Shown here in pieces: positions 31,082 through 39,480 of a stretch of DNA of 64,000 nucleotides. Both the position numbers and the translations under genes were made by a program. Location of the stretch: positions 489,711 to 553,710 of the forward strand of contig CAWEOT010000005.1 in assembly GCA_963810775.1 (NCBI GenBank). Reading direction: 5' to 3'. Each line of letters starts with the position of its first letter. Position 1 is the stretch's first letter. The notes below the pieces were generated by a model. It saw nothing but the letters and a program-made list of their open reading frames with translations. It was not told where the DNA came from and did not search any database. The stretch comes from DATBVX01 sp963810775. Lineage in GTDB: Bacteria; Pseudomonadota; Gammaproteobacteria; Steroidobacterales; Steroidobacteraceae.

Positions 31082-31585
31082 TTAGCGGATCCGGGTGACG
31101 GGTGTCATCCGGTTGTTGCCCTTCTGTTGCAGTCGATAGGACCGCAGGGCGCCACGTTTGATGATTACCTCGTCGCCCACTTTGAAGGCCAGGTGCCAGT
31201 CGTATTCTTGTTGTTGCCAGACCTGGCCGTTGTCGAGCGTCAGGACGGCCTGGCCTCTCGGTTGAGTCTCGAGTTTCGCGATCCGGGCCTGGATTTCTTC
31301 CAAAGGAGGCTCATCCGCTTGGCCGGCAGGTTTTCGTCCGTCCAATCCGAAGTCATCGAGGTCGGCGCTGGCTGAGGCAGCGGACGCTTCTGCGGCCGCA
31401 GCGGTGGCGGCAACCTTGGCTTCCTTTTGTGGTTGATCTGCGGAACGCACAAACAGCTTGTCATAGCATGCCAACCGCTCGGCATCGGTATCGATGGCTG
31501 TGCAGCGGGCGATGTCAGCTGGCGGCGCTTGCGCGGCAGCCACGCTTGCCAGGCTCGCGAGCAGGATCAGCAGCCGCGACTTCAT
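31082..31585 (-). CDS. small exported protein, unknown function
   Basis: A 167-residue protein with a signal peptide (MKSRLLILLASLASVAAAQA) and then a short IARCTAIDTDAERLACYDKL segment, a two-cysteine motif seen in several periplasmic proteins. An Ala/Ser-rich linker follows, and then a compact C-terminal domain (VLTLDNGQVWQQQEYDW, VIIKRGALRSYRL). ATG 31585 overlaps the upstream GNAT stop by four bases (ATGA). I do not recognise a named family. Confidence 0.75.
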   Translation of the reverse strand: MKSRLLILLASLASVAAAQAPPADIARCTAIDTDAERLACYDKLFVRSADQPQKEAKVAATAAAAEASAASASADLDDFGLDGRKPAGQADEPPLEEIQARIAKLETQPRGQAVLTLDNGQVWQQQEYDWHLAFKVGDEVIIKRGALRSYRLQQKGNNRMTPVTRIR

Positions 31586-32121
31586 GAACGCTTCTCTCCA
31601 TCGCGCAGTGCTGGGCTGTTCATCGAGCGGAACACCTGTCGCACCTCTCCGTTCGTGATTCGCTCTGTGTACTGTCCACGCGTATACGTGGCAATGACGT
31701 CGCGCCAGAACCGCACCGCGCCGGCATTGCGCAAATATTCCGTCACTTCCCACTGTCCGGAAAAGCGGCTGAGGATGAGCTGCGCCGCGTCGCGGCCGAT
31801 TCCGAGCCGGCGATATTTCGCCAGCACGAAGAACTCCGACATGCGGTAGTCGATCGGCGGCTTGCCGCTCGCGACGTTGACCGGGCGCACGACGAGCGCG
31901 AATCCAGCGGGAGTGTCGGACTTCAGGATCAGAAGCGGATGAGCTCGATCATCCGCAAACCAGCGCGCCAGAAGGTCCGGCTCGCGGTGACCGAATTCGC
32001 CCAGTACCGGGAAAATTCCGGTGTTGAGCATGGAAAGATCGTTCAGATAGTCGCGGTAGACGCTTTGGATCCACTTGCGGTCGTCCGACGACCCTTGCGC
32101 ATCACGGATACTGACCGCCAC
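31582..32121 (-). CDS. GNAT-family N-acetyltransferase
   Basis: A 179-residue protein with a GNAT fold. The acetyl-CoA motif is YRRLGIGRDAAQLI, followed by EVTEYLRNAGAVRFWR, typical of motif B. The substrate is unknown. I place the start at GTG 32121, which has GAGG five bases upstream. The frame stays open to 32478, but upstream of 32226 it coincides with the lipoprotein gene and is only reached through that gene's frameshift. The stop is coupled (ATGA) to the next gene. Confidence 0.82.
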   Translation of the reverse strand: MAVSIRDAQGSSDDRKWIQSVYRDYLNDLSMLNTGIFPVLGEFGHREPDLLARWFADDRAHPLLILKSDTPAGFALVVRPVNVASGKPPIDYRMSEFFVLAKYRRLGIGRDAAQLILSRFSGQWEVTEYLRNAGAVRFWRDVIATYTRGQYTERITNGEVRQVFRSMNSPALRDGEKRS

Positions 32122-32225
32122 TGGAACCTCGATTGAGCCGGAGTGCGACTGTGGAGAAAAACTCCGGCCATTCGAACTCGCCCGGGCAGTGAGCCTGCCC
32201 GGGCTGTCCGAATTTGCATCAGCAA

Positions 32226-32478
32226 TTACTGCTGAGGCGCGGGCTCCGCCGGAGCGGGAGCAGGAGCATCGGCGGCTGCGCCAGCAGCATCGGCCGCCTG
32301 GCCAGCAGCATCGGCAGCTGCGCCGGCTGCGTCGCCGGCCGCATCGGCAGCTGTGGCCAGCCGAGTCCGCTGCCTCTTTGGCAGAGTCAGCAGCCTGGTC
32401 TGCAGCGCCGCCACCGCCTCCGCAGGCGCTCAACAGAAGCGCCGCAGCGAGGGCGCTAAGTGCAGATTTGATCTTCAT
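32226..32478 (-). CDS. Ala-rich lipoprotein, frame broken once
   Basis: A short lipoprotein with signal and lipobox LLLSACGGGGG (Cys near residue 19), then an alanine/aspartate-rich repetitive tail of the type ADAAGDAAGAAADA, ending in PAPAPAEPAPQQ. The first frame reads to about 32360 and the rest continues in a second frame. The span is 253 bases, one over a multiple of three. Dropping one G in the GGCC at about 32355-32358 restores an 83-residue protein. A function cannot be assigned; such proteins are common envelope components of unknown role. Confidence 0.7.
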
Positions 32479-32797
32479 CTCGTTACCCCGAAAGGATTGG
32501 AAAGTTTATGGATCCGCCGACAGAGGCAAACTAGTTTTGTCTCTTTAATTCACCTTATCGCGGCCGCGAATTCTAGAGTGTTTACCCGGCTTTTTAAACT
32601 GGAAACGGCTGGGTGTCGGTACTTTGCGACGCGCAGGCGCTGAATCTGCGCAAGTCGTGTCTGGAGCTGCATACTGTTAACTCGATTTGGAGTCGCGCTA
32701 TGCTGCGAATCAGTAGTGTCGCGTCGCTCTCACGCACGCGCTCTCCGGGACGAGCCAGCGCGGCAATCGCTAACCCAAGTACATTCAAAGAGTTGCA
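32479..32797. other. 319-bp gene-free interval with clustered cloning-type restriction sites
   Basis: The interval lies between the divergent lipoprotein and pepQ genes. It is more AT-rich than its surroundings. Within 68 bp it contains GGATCC (32510), ACTAGT (32530), GCGGCCGC (32560), GAATTC (32568) and TCTAGA (32572), the last three contiguous or overlapping. A weak pepQ promoter may be present (TTAACT, 16 bases, TATGCT, around 32680-32705). I see no gene in it. Confidence 0.7.
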
Positions 32798-34165
32798 ATG
32801 CAATTTGCGTCCCCAATGACGACGGCGAAGAAACGCGATCTAGCTGCGCTGTTTGTTGAGCATCTGCAAGTGATGAGTGAGCGCAGCGACCGTGCACTCG
32901 AGGCGGTTCGGGCTGATCGGCTGGTAATCTACTCTGGCGCTCTGTCGATGTTGTTTCTCGACGATCAGGCGTATCCGTTCAAGACCAATCCACACTTCAA
33001 GGCCTGGGCGCCGATCCTCGACAATCCCGACTGTTTCATCGTGTACTCGCCCGGCACGCGTCCGATTCTCCTGTTTCATCAGCCGGTCGACTACTGGTAC
33101 AAGCCGCCGGCGCTGCCGACCGAATTCTGGGTCGGGCACTTCGATCTGCGCCCCATAGCATCGCTGGTGGACGCACGTTCACAGCTGCGTGCCGAGCTTG
33201 CGCGCAGCGTTTTCGTGGGCGAGCTTCCCGCTGCAATGTCTGACTGGGGTTTTGCCGCAGTCAATCCGCAAGCCCTGCTCGATCGCCTGCACTATGAGCG
33301 CGCGACCAAGACGGCCTACGAGGTCGAGTGCATGCGGCGCGCCACCGCACTTGCGGTTCGCGGCCATCGTGCGGCCGAGCGCGCTTTCCGCAACGGCGAA
33401 TCCGAGTACGGCGCTCATATGGCGTACCTCGCAGCATGCGACCAACGTGAAGAGGAAATGCCGTACAACAATATCGTCGCCTACAACACCAACGGCGCGG
33501 TGCTGCACTATCAATACCTGGAACGCGCTGCACCACGTGCGGACGAACGCCGATCGCTGCTGATCGATGCTGGCGCCCAGTTCAATGGTTATGCCTGTGA
33601 CATCACGCGCACGTATGCGGCGCACGACGGCGCGTTCGCGACGCTGGTCGAGGCCGTCGACAGGGCGCAGCAATCGTTATGCGGCGAGGTTCGGCCGGGT
33701 ATCGACTACTGCGAATTCCAGCTGCGCGCGCATGGCGCGCTCGCGCAGGTGTTGCGCGATGCTGATGTCATCGCTACGCCAGCAGACGAAGCAGTTGCGT
33801 CCGGACTCAGCCGCGTGTTCTTTCCGCACGGCATCGGCCACCTGCTTGGTCTGCAGGTGCACGACGTCGGCGGGTTCATGCGCGATGAAACGGGTGCCCG
33901 GATCGAGCCACCCGCGACCCAGCCGTTCCTGCGGCTCACGCGCAAGCTTGAACCGGGGTTCGCCGTTACTGTCGAGCCCGGTATCTACTTCATCGATTCG
34001 CTGCTGAAGGCAGCACGCGCCAATGGTCACGCCGCTTCCATCAACTGGAAGCGCGTCGATGAGCTGCGGCCTTATGGCGGCATTCGCGTGGAAGACGATG
34101 TCGTCGTGACCTCGGGCGGCCACGAGAATCTCACCCGCAACGCTTTTGCCCAGCTCGCGGGCTGA
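32798..34165 (+). CDS. pepQ: Xaa-Pro dipeptidase
   Basis: Cytosolic metallopeptidase of family M24 that splits dipeptides ending in proline. A 455-residue protein with a pita-bread domain and all five metal ligands recognisable: D in LLIDAGAQF, D in YACDITRTY, H in FPHGIGHLLGLQVHD, E in VTVEPGIYF and E in GGIRVEDDVVV. Length and domain order match PepQ. ATG 32798 or ATG 32816 could be used. Confidence 0.93.
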   Translation: MQFASPMTTAKKRDLAALFVEHLQVMSERSDRALEAVRADRLVIYSGALSMLFLDDQAYPFKTNPHFKAWAPILDNPDCFIVYSPGTRPILLFHQPVDYWYKPPALPTEFWVGHFDLRPIASLVDARSQLRAELARSVFVGELPAAMSDWGFAAVNPQALLDRLHYERATKTAYEVECMRRATALAVRGHRAAERAFRNGESEYGAHMAYLAACDQREEEMPYNNIVAYNTNGAVLHYQYLERAAPRADERRSLLIDAGAQFNGYACDITRTYAAHDGAFATLVEAVDRAQQSLCGEVRPGIDYCEFQLRAHGALAQVLRDADVIATPADEAVASGLSRVFFPHGIGHLLGLQVHDVGGFMRDETGARIEPPATQPFLRLTRKLEPGFAVTVEPGIYFIDSLLKAARANGHAASINWKRVDELRPYGGIRVEDDVVVTSGGHENLTRNAFAQLAG

Positions 34166-34197
34166 ACTCCGGCGCGCCAAAAATCGGCCCGCGGACC

Positions 34198-34599
34198 TCA
34201 GCGATATTGCTTCGCCAGCAAGTCGCGAATCTCGGTGAGCAATGCCTCTTCGCGCGGTGGCGCGGGCGGTGCGACCGGCTTTGGTGGTTCCTTGAGCTTG
34301 TTGATGGCGCGAATGGCGATGAACAGCACCACGGCAATGATCAGGAAATCGAACAACGTCTGAAGGAAGGCACCGTACTTCACGACCACCGGCGCGCCGC
34401 TAGCCGGATTGGACCCGAGCGTGAATGCCAGGTCGGAGAAGTTCACGCCACCGATCGCCATGCCGAGCGGCGGCATGACGAGATCGCCCACCAGCGACGA
34501 GACGATCTTGCCGAAAGCCGCGCCGATGATCACGCCCACAGCCATGTCGACCACGTTGCCCTTCATCGCGAATTCTTTGAATTCAGAAACGAAGCTCAT
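34198..34599 (-). CDS. mscL: large-conductance mechanosensitive channel
   Basis: Inner-membrane homopentameric safety valve against hypo-osmotic shock. A 133-residue protein starting MSFVSEFKEFAMKGNVVDMAVGV, with TM1 including GVIIGAAFGKIVSSLV, a periplasmic loop, TM2 (residues ~75-100) and a cytoplasmic helix ending LLTEIRDLLAKQ. GGGAGAG precedes ATG 34599. It converges on pepQ. Confidence 0.95.
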   Translation of the reverse strand: MSFVSEFKEFAMKGNVVDMAVGVIIGAAFGKIVSSLVGDLVMPPLGMAIGGVNFSDLAFTLGSNPASGAPVVVKYGAFLQTLFDFLIIAVVLFIAIRAINKLKEPPKPVAPPAPPREEALLTEIRDLLAKQYR

Positions 34600-34706
34600 C
34601 GGTCTCTCCCTGCCTGTATTGGAAGCCGACGGGTGTCGGCGGTGCTGAGAGCCTAGCGGAGTGCCGGCGGTGCGGCTATTGCACGCCGGTACAGTGGCGC
34701 CAGCAC

Positions 34707-34738
34707 CAAGAAAGAGGCCGGGACTCATGCCCGGCCTC
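34707..34738 (-). terminator. rho-independent terminator of the alpha operon
   Basis: Read on the minus strand, GAGGCCGGG and CCCGGCCTC form a 9-bp stem with a 7-base loop (34714-34738), followed at once by TTTCTT. It lies 29 bp downstream of the rplQ stop. Confidence 0.85.
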
Positions 34739-34767
34739 ACGTGATCGACCCTGCAGTTCGCGAAGTA

Positions 34768-35352
34768 CTACTTCTTCGCCTTCTTTTTGGCGGGCTTTGC
34801 AGTCGCCTTCTTCTTGGCTGCCTTCTTCTTCGGTGCCGGCTCCTCCGCGCTTTCTGCCGCGGCCGCCTTCTTTGCTCTGCGCTTCGGTTTCTCTTCCGCC
34901 GCAGCGGGTGCCGCCGCCTCAGTCTTCGCGGCCTTCTTGGGCTTCTTCTGCGCCTTTTTATCCGAATCCTCGGCTGGCGCCGCCGCAACCTTCTCGGGCT
35001 GATCCACGAGCTGCATCAGGGCCATGGGCGCGGCGTCGCCCGGCCGCGGCATCATGCGCAGAATGCGTGTGTAGCCGCCTGGTCGGGTCTGGTAACGGGG
35101 GCCGAGCTCACCGAACAGCTTTTCGACCAGTTGCTCATCCCGAAGCTGTGCGAATGCGCGGCGTCGCGAAGCAAGGCTGTCGCTCTTGCCGAGCGTGATC
35201 AGCGGTTCGACGACACGGCGCAGTTCCTTCGCCTTGGGCAGCGTGGTGCGGATCGTTTCGTGGCGCAGGAGTGATGCCGCCATGTTGCGCATCAGCGCAT
35301 GGCGATGCGCGCTATTACGGCTCAGCTGCCGGCCGGAGAGTTGGTGGCGCAT
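34768..35352 (-). CDS. rplQ: ribosomal protein L17 with long basic tail
   Basis: Large-subunit protein L17. Residues 1-120 are a normal L17 (MRHQLSGRQLSRNSAHRHA to MALMQLVDQPE). Residues 121-194 are an added tail of mainly Lys, Ala, Pro and Glu with about 24 lysines, resembling bacterial histone H1-like tails. The reading frame is continuous to the stop, and a terminator follows. Enterobacterial L17 has 127 residues. It is the last gene of the alpha operon, two bases after rpoA. Confidence 0.93.
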   Translation of the reverse strand: MRHQLSGRQLSRNSAHRHALMRNMAASLLRHETIRTTLPKAKELRRVVEPLITLGKSDSLASRRRAFAQLRDEQLVEKLFGELGPRYQTRPGGYTRILRMMPRPGDAAPMALMQLVDQPEKVAAAPAEDSDKKAQKKPKKAAKTEAAAPAAAEEKPKRRAKKAAAAESAEEPAPKKKAAKKKATAKPAKKKAKK

Positions 35353-35353
35353 G

Positions 35354-36358
35354 TCAGACGGTCTCGCGTTCTTCTTCGCGCTTCAGGCCCGCTGGCGGCC
35401 AGTTCTCGAGCCGCATGCCGAGCGTGAGCCCATGGCTCTCCAGCACTTCCTTGATCTCGGTGAGCGACTTCTTGCCGAGATTCGGCGTGCGCAGCAGCTC
35501 GACTTCCGTGCGCTGCACGAGATCGCCGATGTAGTGAATGTTCTCCGCCTTCAGGCAGTTCGCGCTGCGAACTGTGAGCTCGAGTTCATCCACCGGGCGC
35601 AACAGGATCGGGTCGAACTGCGCTTCGGACGCTTTGGCCACTGCCTCGTCCTGGCCTTGCAGGTCGACGAACACCGAAAGCTGATCCTTGAGGATCGAGC
35701 CAGCGCGCCGGATGGCCTCCTCCGGATCGATCGTGCCGTTAGTCTCGATATCAATGATCAGCTTGTCGAGGTCGGTGCGCTGCTCGACGCGCGCCGCTTC
35801 GACCGTATAGGTCACACGTCGCACCGGCGAGAACGAAGCATCGAGCTGCAGGCGTCCGATCGGACGACTCTGCTCCTCGAAAGCCGCGCGCTGCACTGCC
35901 GGACGATAGCCGCGGCCGCGCTCCACCTTGAGAGTCATGTTGAGCTCACCGGCCTTGGTGAGATTGGCGATCACCAGGTCGGGATTGAGCACCTCGACAT
36001 CGTGGTCGGCGCTGATATCGCCCGCCGTCACCGGGCCCGGACCCTTCTTGTGCAAGCGGATTTCAGCGATATCGCGCGCATGCATGCGCAGCGCGATGGC
36101 CTTGAGGTTCAGGAGGATGTCTACGACATCTTCCTGCACGCCCTCGATGCTGGTGTACTCGTGCAGCACGCCATCGATGTCCGCCTCGGTGATGGCCGAA
36201 CCGGGCATCGAGGACAGCAGTACGCGACGCAGCGCGTTGCCCAGCGTATGGCCAAACCCGCGCTCGAACGGCTCGATGACCACGCGTGCGTGACGCGGCG
36301 TCAGCGGTTGCACCTTGACGACACGCGGCTTCAGAAACTCGGCGACAGATCCCTGCAT
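35354..36358 (-). CDS. rpoA: RNA polymerase alpha subunit
   Basis: A 334-residue alpha subunit: N-terminal dimerisation domain (GFGHTLGNALRRVLLSSMPG) and C-terminal DNA/activator-binding domain (ELTVRSANCLKAENIHYIGDL and RTPNLGKKSLTEIKE). ATG 36358 (MQGSVAEFLKPR) is the standard start. It is in the alpha operon between rpsD and rplQ. Confidence 0.97.
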   Translation of the reverse strand: MQGSVAEFLKPRVVKVQPLTPRHARVVIEPFERGFGHTLGNALRRVLLSSMPGSAITEADIDGVLHEYTSIEGVQEDVVDILLNLKAIALRMHARDIAEIRLHKKGPGPVTAGDISADHDVEVLNPDLVIANLTKAGELNMTLKVERGRGYRPAVQRAAFEEQSRPIGRLQLDASFSPVRRVTYTVEAARVEQRTDLDKLIIDIETNGTIDPEEAIRRAGSILKDQLSVFVDLQGQDEAVAKASEAQFDPILLRPVDELELTVRSANCLKAENIHYIGDLVQRTEVELLRTPNLGKKSLTEIKEVLESHGLTLGMRLENWPPAGLKREEERETV

Positions 36359-36379
36359 TGGGCCCACCTTCAACTACAT

Positions 36380-37003
36380 TTACTTCGAATACAGCTCGAC
36401 CACGAGGCTCTCGTTGATGTCCGGGAGGATCTCGTCACGGTCGGGCACAGATTTCAGAACGCCAAACATCTTCTTGTCATCCACTTCGACCCAGTCGGGG
36501 AAGCCGACCTGGGCAGCGATCGCGAGCGCAGCGGCGATGCGTTGCTGCTTCTTCGCCTTCTCGCGCAGCGCGATCGTGTCTCCCGCCTTGCATTGATAGG
36601 AGGGAATATTCACCAGCTTGTCATTGACCGCGATCGCCTTGTGGTTCACGAGCTGGCGCGCTTCGGCGCGCGTTGACGCAAAACCCATGCGGTATACGAC
36701 ATTGTCCAGCCTCGTTTCGAGCAGCTGCAACAACGTCTCACCGGTCGCGCCCGGGCGTCCGGTAGCACGCTGGTAGTAGTTCGCGAACTGACGCTCCAGG
36801 ATGCCGTACATGCGGCGCAGCTTCTGCTTTTCACGCAGCTGCAGGCCGTAGTCCGACAATCGAGAGCGGCGCTCACCCTTGATGCCGCCCGGCGGCACTT
36901 CGAGCTTGCACTTCGACTCGAGTGGCTTGACGCCACTCTTGAGAAACAGGTCCGTGCCCTCGCGACGCGAGAGTTTGCACTTGGGACCCAGGTAACGCGC
37001 CAT
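36380..37003 (-). CDS. rpsD: ribosomal protein S4
   Basis: A 207-residue primary 16S rRNA-binding protein, MARYLGPKCKLSRREGTDLFL at the start, with the S4 RNA-binding domain (LDNVVYRMGFASTRAEARQLV). It is the C-minus (zinc-free) type. In the alpha operon S4 is the usual autogenous translational repressor. Confidence 0.97.
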   Translation of the reverse strand: MARYLGPKCKLSRREGTDLFLKSGVKPLESKCKLEVPPGGIKGERRSRLSDYGLQLREKQKLRRMYGILERQFANYYQRATGRPGATGETLLQLLETRLDNVVYRMGFASTRAEARQLVNHKAIAVNDKLVNIPSYQCKAGDTIALREKAKKQQRIAAALAIAAQVGFPDWVEVDDKKMFGVLKSVPDRDEILPDINESLVVELYSK

Positions 37004-37015
37004 GGACTACCTCGC

Positions 37016-37447
37016 TTAGACGCGTCGCCGCTTCGGAGGGCGGCAACCGTTATGGGGGATCGGAGTCACATCTTCAATGTTGGTAATCTTCAGACCACAG
37101 GCATTGAGCGCGCGCACCGCCGATTCGCGGCCGGGGCCAGGACCCATGACTCGCACTTCGACGTTCTTCACGCCGTGTTCCTGCGCGGCATTGCCCGCCT
37201 TCTCAGCCGCAACCTGCGCGGCAAAGGGTGTGCTCTTGCGCGAGCCGCGAAAGCCGCAACCGCCGGCTGTGGCCCACGAGAGCGTGTTCCCCTGGCGGTC
37301 CGTGATGGTCACGATCGTGTTGTTGAAGGATGCGTGCACGTGCGCGATGCCCTCGAGCACGTTCTTGCGCACCTTCTTGCGCTGCTTGCCGGGCGCCGCT
37401 GCGCCGCCCTGAGCTTGCTGTTGCTGCTGCTGTTTCTGTTCCGCCAT
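37016..37447 (-). CDS. rpsK: ribosomal protein S11
   Basis: A 143-residue S11 with the usual core (GIAHVHASFNNTIVTITD, GFRGSRKSTPFAAQ, NGCRPPKRRRV). The N terminus is extended by about 15 residues rich in Gln (MAEQKQQQQQQAQGG). The motif usually read GGSGFRG is GGCGFRG here. Confidence 0.96.
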   Translation of the reverse strand: MAEQKQQQQQQAQGGAAAPGKQRKKVRKNVLEGIAHVHASFNNTIVTITDRQGNTLSWATAGGCGFRGSRKSTPFAAQVAAEKAGNAAQEHGVKNVEVRVMGPGPGRESAVRALNACGLKITNIEDVTPIPHNGCRPPKRRRV

Positions 37448-37480
37448 ATACCCTCTTGAGTTCGCGCCCTGCCGCTCTGC

Positions 37481-37861
37481 TTATGCCTTGCCAACCGGCG
37501 CATTCATCTTGATCGCCGCTTTGCGCGGACCTTTGCGAGTGCGCGCGTTCGTGCGCGTACGCTGACCGCGCACCGGGAGCCCTTTGCGGTGCCGGATGCC
37601 GCGATAGCAACCGAGATCCATCAGTCGCTTGATGTTGATGGACACTTCGCGCCGCAGGTCACCCTCGACTGTGAGCTTCGCGATCTGCGTACGCAGCGCG
37701 GCCACTTCAGGCTCGGTGAGGTCCTTGACCTTGGTCTGCGGCTTGACGCCGGCGGATGCACAGGCTTTGACCGCCTGCGATTTGCCCACGCCGTAGATGT
37801 GTGTCAGCCCGATGACAATATGCTTGTTCATCGGAATGTTGATGCCCGCGATGCGTGCCAT
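37481..37861 (-). CDS. rpsM: ribosomal protein S13
   Basis: A 126-residue S13 (MARIAGINIPMNKHIVIGLTHI onward), contacting the 30S head and subunit bridges. It is longer than the 118-residue enterobacterial protein by a short basic tail. GAGGA lies nine bases before the ATG. A 135-bp gap with a two-hairpin repeat separates it from rpmJ. Confidence 0.96.
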   Translation of the reverse strand: MARIAGINIPMNKHIVIGLTHIYGVGKSQAVKACASAGVKPQTKVKDLTEPEVAALRTQIAKLTVEGDLRREVSINIKRLMDLGCYRGIRHRKGLPVRGQRTRTNARTRKGPRKAAIKMNAPVGKA

Positions 37862-37920
37862 AAACCTGTTCCTCGACTAACCTCGTTCAATCGTCCTGCC
37901 GATACATCCGTGTGGACCAT

Positions 37921-38000
37921 CCCGGCCCGTACATCCGTGTACGGGCGTTCGCGCCGAACGACTGCACGTTGAGTGCACTCGTTGAAGACACGGCGCTCAC
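37921..38000 (-). repeat. two-hairpin repeat, copy A (after rpmJ)
   Basis: Non-coding element starting at the rpmJ stop codon on the minus strand. It has one hairpin at 37957-37983 (11-bp arms with one mismatch, loop of 5) and one at 37925-37946 (8-bp perfect arms, loop ATCCGT on the plus strand). It matches copy B at 55801-55880 in order, spacing and loop, with a paired base change in the second stem. A partial third unit (TACATCCGTGT) is at 37903-37913. Confidence 0.8.
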
Positions 38001-38110
38001 CCTTGCCGTTGCTTGTGCCGCGGATCGCTGCAGATGATGTAGACCACGCCGCGACGGCGCACGACCTTGCAGTTCTTGCAGATCTTCTTGACTGACGGCC
38101 TGACTTTCAT
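37997..38110 (-). CDS. rpmJ: ribosomal protein L36
   Basis: A 37-residue L36 reading MKVRPSVKKICKNCKVVRR and on, with zinc-type ligands C11, C14, C27 and a His near residue 32. It lies between secY and rpsM as in other Gammaproteobacteria. Confidence 0.95.
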   Translation of the reverse strand: MKVRPSVKKICKNCKVVRRRGVVYIICSDPRHKQRQG

Positions 38111-38123
38111 CTCATTGACTCCA

Positions 38124-39470
38124 TCACGGCGTACGGCCGTAGCCTCTTAGGTTTGCCTTCTTCATCAATCCTTCGTACTGATGCGACATCAGGTGCGCCT
38201 GCAGCTGCGCCATGAAGTCCATCACCACGACCACTACGATGAGAAGGCTGGTGCCACCGAACTGGAACGGTACGCTGCCATATGAATTGAGCATCTCCGG
38301 GAGAACGCATACCGCGGTCACGTACAACGCGCCCCACATCGTGAGCCGCGTCAGTACCTTGTCGATGTATTCCGCAGTCTGCTGACCGGGGCGGATCCCG
38401 GGGATGAACGCACCGGACTTCTTCAGGTTGTCTGCGGTCTCGCGCGCGTTGAACACCAGCGCCGTGTAGAAAAAGCAGAAGAAGATGATGAGCCCCGCGT
38501 AGAACACCAGGTGAATAGGCTGGCCGTAGCCGAGCGTTGCCGATAGCTGCTGCAGGACGCTTTGCACGGCCGACGGCGCATCGCTGGTGCCGAAGAAGCT
38601 GGCCATCGTGGCAGGGAACAACAGGAGCGATGAGGCGAAGATCGGCGGAATCACGCCCGACATGTTGAGCTTGAACGGCAGATGGCTGCTCTGCCCGGCA
38701 TACATGCGTCGCCCGACCTGGCGCTTGGCGTAGTTGACCGCGATACGCCGTTGTGCGCGTTCCACGAATACGCAGAAGGTCGTGACACCGATGATCACGA
38801 TGAGCAGCACGAGGACGAAGGCGGGATTCATCTCGCCTGATTGAACCTGCTGCAGCGTATTGGCAATCGCGTTCGGAAGCCCTGCGACGATGCCCGCCAT
38901 GATGATCATCGAAATGCCGTTGCCGATGCCCCGCTCGGTGATCTGCTCGCCAAGCCACATCAGGAACATGGTTCCGGTCGTCATGGTCACCGTAGCCGTG
39001 AACAGGAACTGCGGACCGGGGGCGATCGCCATGCCACCGTTCTGCAGCGCTACCGCGGCCCCAAAGCTCTGAAACATCGCGAGTGCGACGGTGCTGTAAC
39101 GCGTGTACTGGGTGATCTTGCGCCGCCCGGACTCGCCTTCCTTCTTGAGTGCAGTGAGGGACGGGACCACGACCGTCATCATCTGCACGATGATCGACGC
39201 GGAGATGTACGGCATCACGTTCATCGCGAAGATGCTGAAGCGCTGCAGCGCGCCCCCGGAAAACATGTTGAAAACCCCGAGGATCGTCCCCGCCTGATCC
39301 TCGAAAAAGCGCGACAGCGCCGCCGGATCGATACCCGGCACCGGGATGAACGTGCCGATGCGATAGACGATCAGCGCGCCGATCAGGAACAGCAGCCGGC
39401 GACGCATGTCGGTGAGACGCGTCGCTTCGCTGAATGCTGCAGCCGGATTGGTGGTAACGGGATTGGCCAT
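38124..39470 (-). CDS. secY: protein translocase subunit SecY
   Basis: Ten-helix inner-membrane channel of the Sec translocon. A 448-residue protein with typical segments RLLFLIGALIVYRIGTFIPVPGI, VNYAKRQVGRRMYAGQSSHLP and the C-terminal YEGLMKKANLRGYGR. It is the last-but-one gene of the spc operon, 10 bp after rplO. Confidence 0.97.
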   Translation of the reverse strand: MANPVTTNPAAAFSEATRLTDMRRRLLFLIGALIVYRIGTFIPVPGIDPAALSRFFEDQAGTILGVFNMFSGGALQRFSIFAMNVMPYISASIIVQMMTVVVPSLTALKKEGESGRRKITQYTRYSTVALAMFQSFGAAVALQNGGMAIAPGPQFLFTATVTMTTGTMFLMWLGEQITERGIGNGISMIIMAGIVAGLPNAIANTLQQVQSGEMNPAFVLVLLIVIIGVTTFCVFVERAQRRIAVNYAKRQVGRRMYAGQSSHLPFKLNMSGVIPPIFASSLLLFPATMASFFGTSDAPSAVQSVLQQLSATLGYGQPIHLVFYAGLIIFFCFFYTALVFNARETADNLKKSGAFIPGIRPGQQTAEYIDKVLTRLTMWGALYVTAVCVLPEMLNSYGSVPFQFGGTSLLIVVVVVMDFMAQLQAHLMSHQYEGLMKKANLRGYGRTP

Positions 39471-39480
39471 GGATGGAGAA

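Noticed and set aside
31582..32478. A 298-residue lipoprotein-acetyltransferase fusion.
   Set aside because: The middle third is an out-of-frame Cys/Arg-rich reading of the Ala-rich lipoprotein. The fusion exists only because of a one-base frameshift.
34768..35010. Repetitive AAG/GCC-rich DNA considered as a tandem repeat or CRISPR-like array.
   Set aside because: It is the in-frame Lys/Ala tail of L17. There are no regular repeats with unique spacers.
35186..36676. Long plus-strand open frame across rplQ, rpoA and rpsD.
   Set aside because: It is antisense to three certain ribosomal/RNA polymerase genes. High GC content makes such open antisense frames common.
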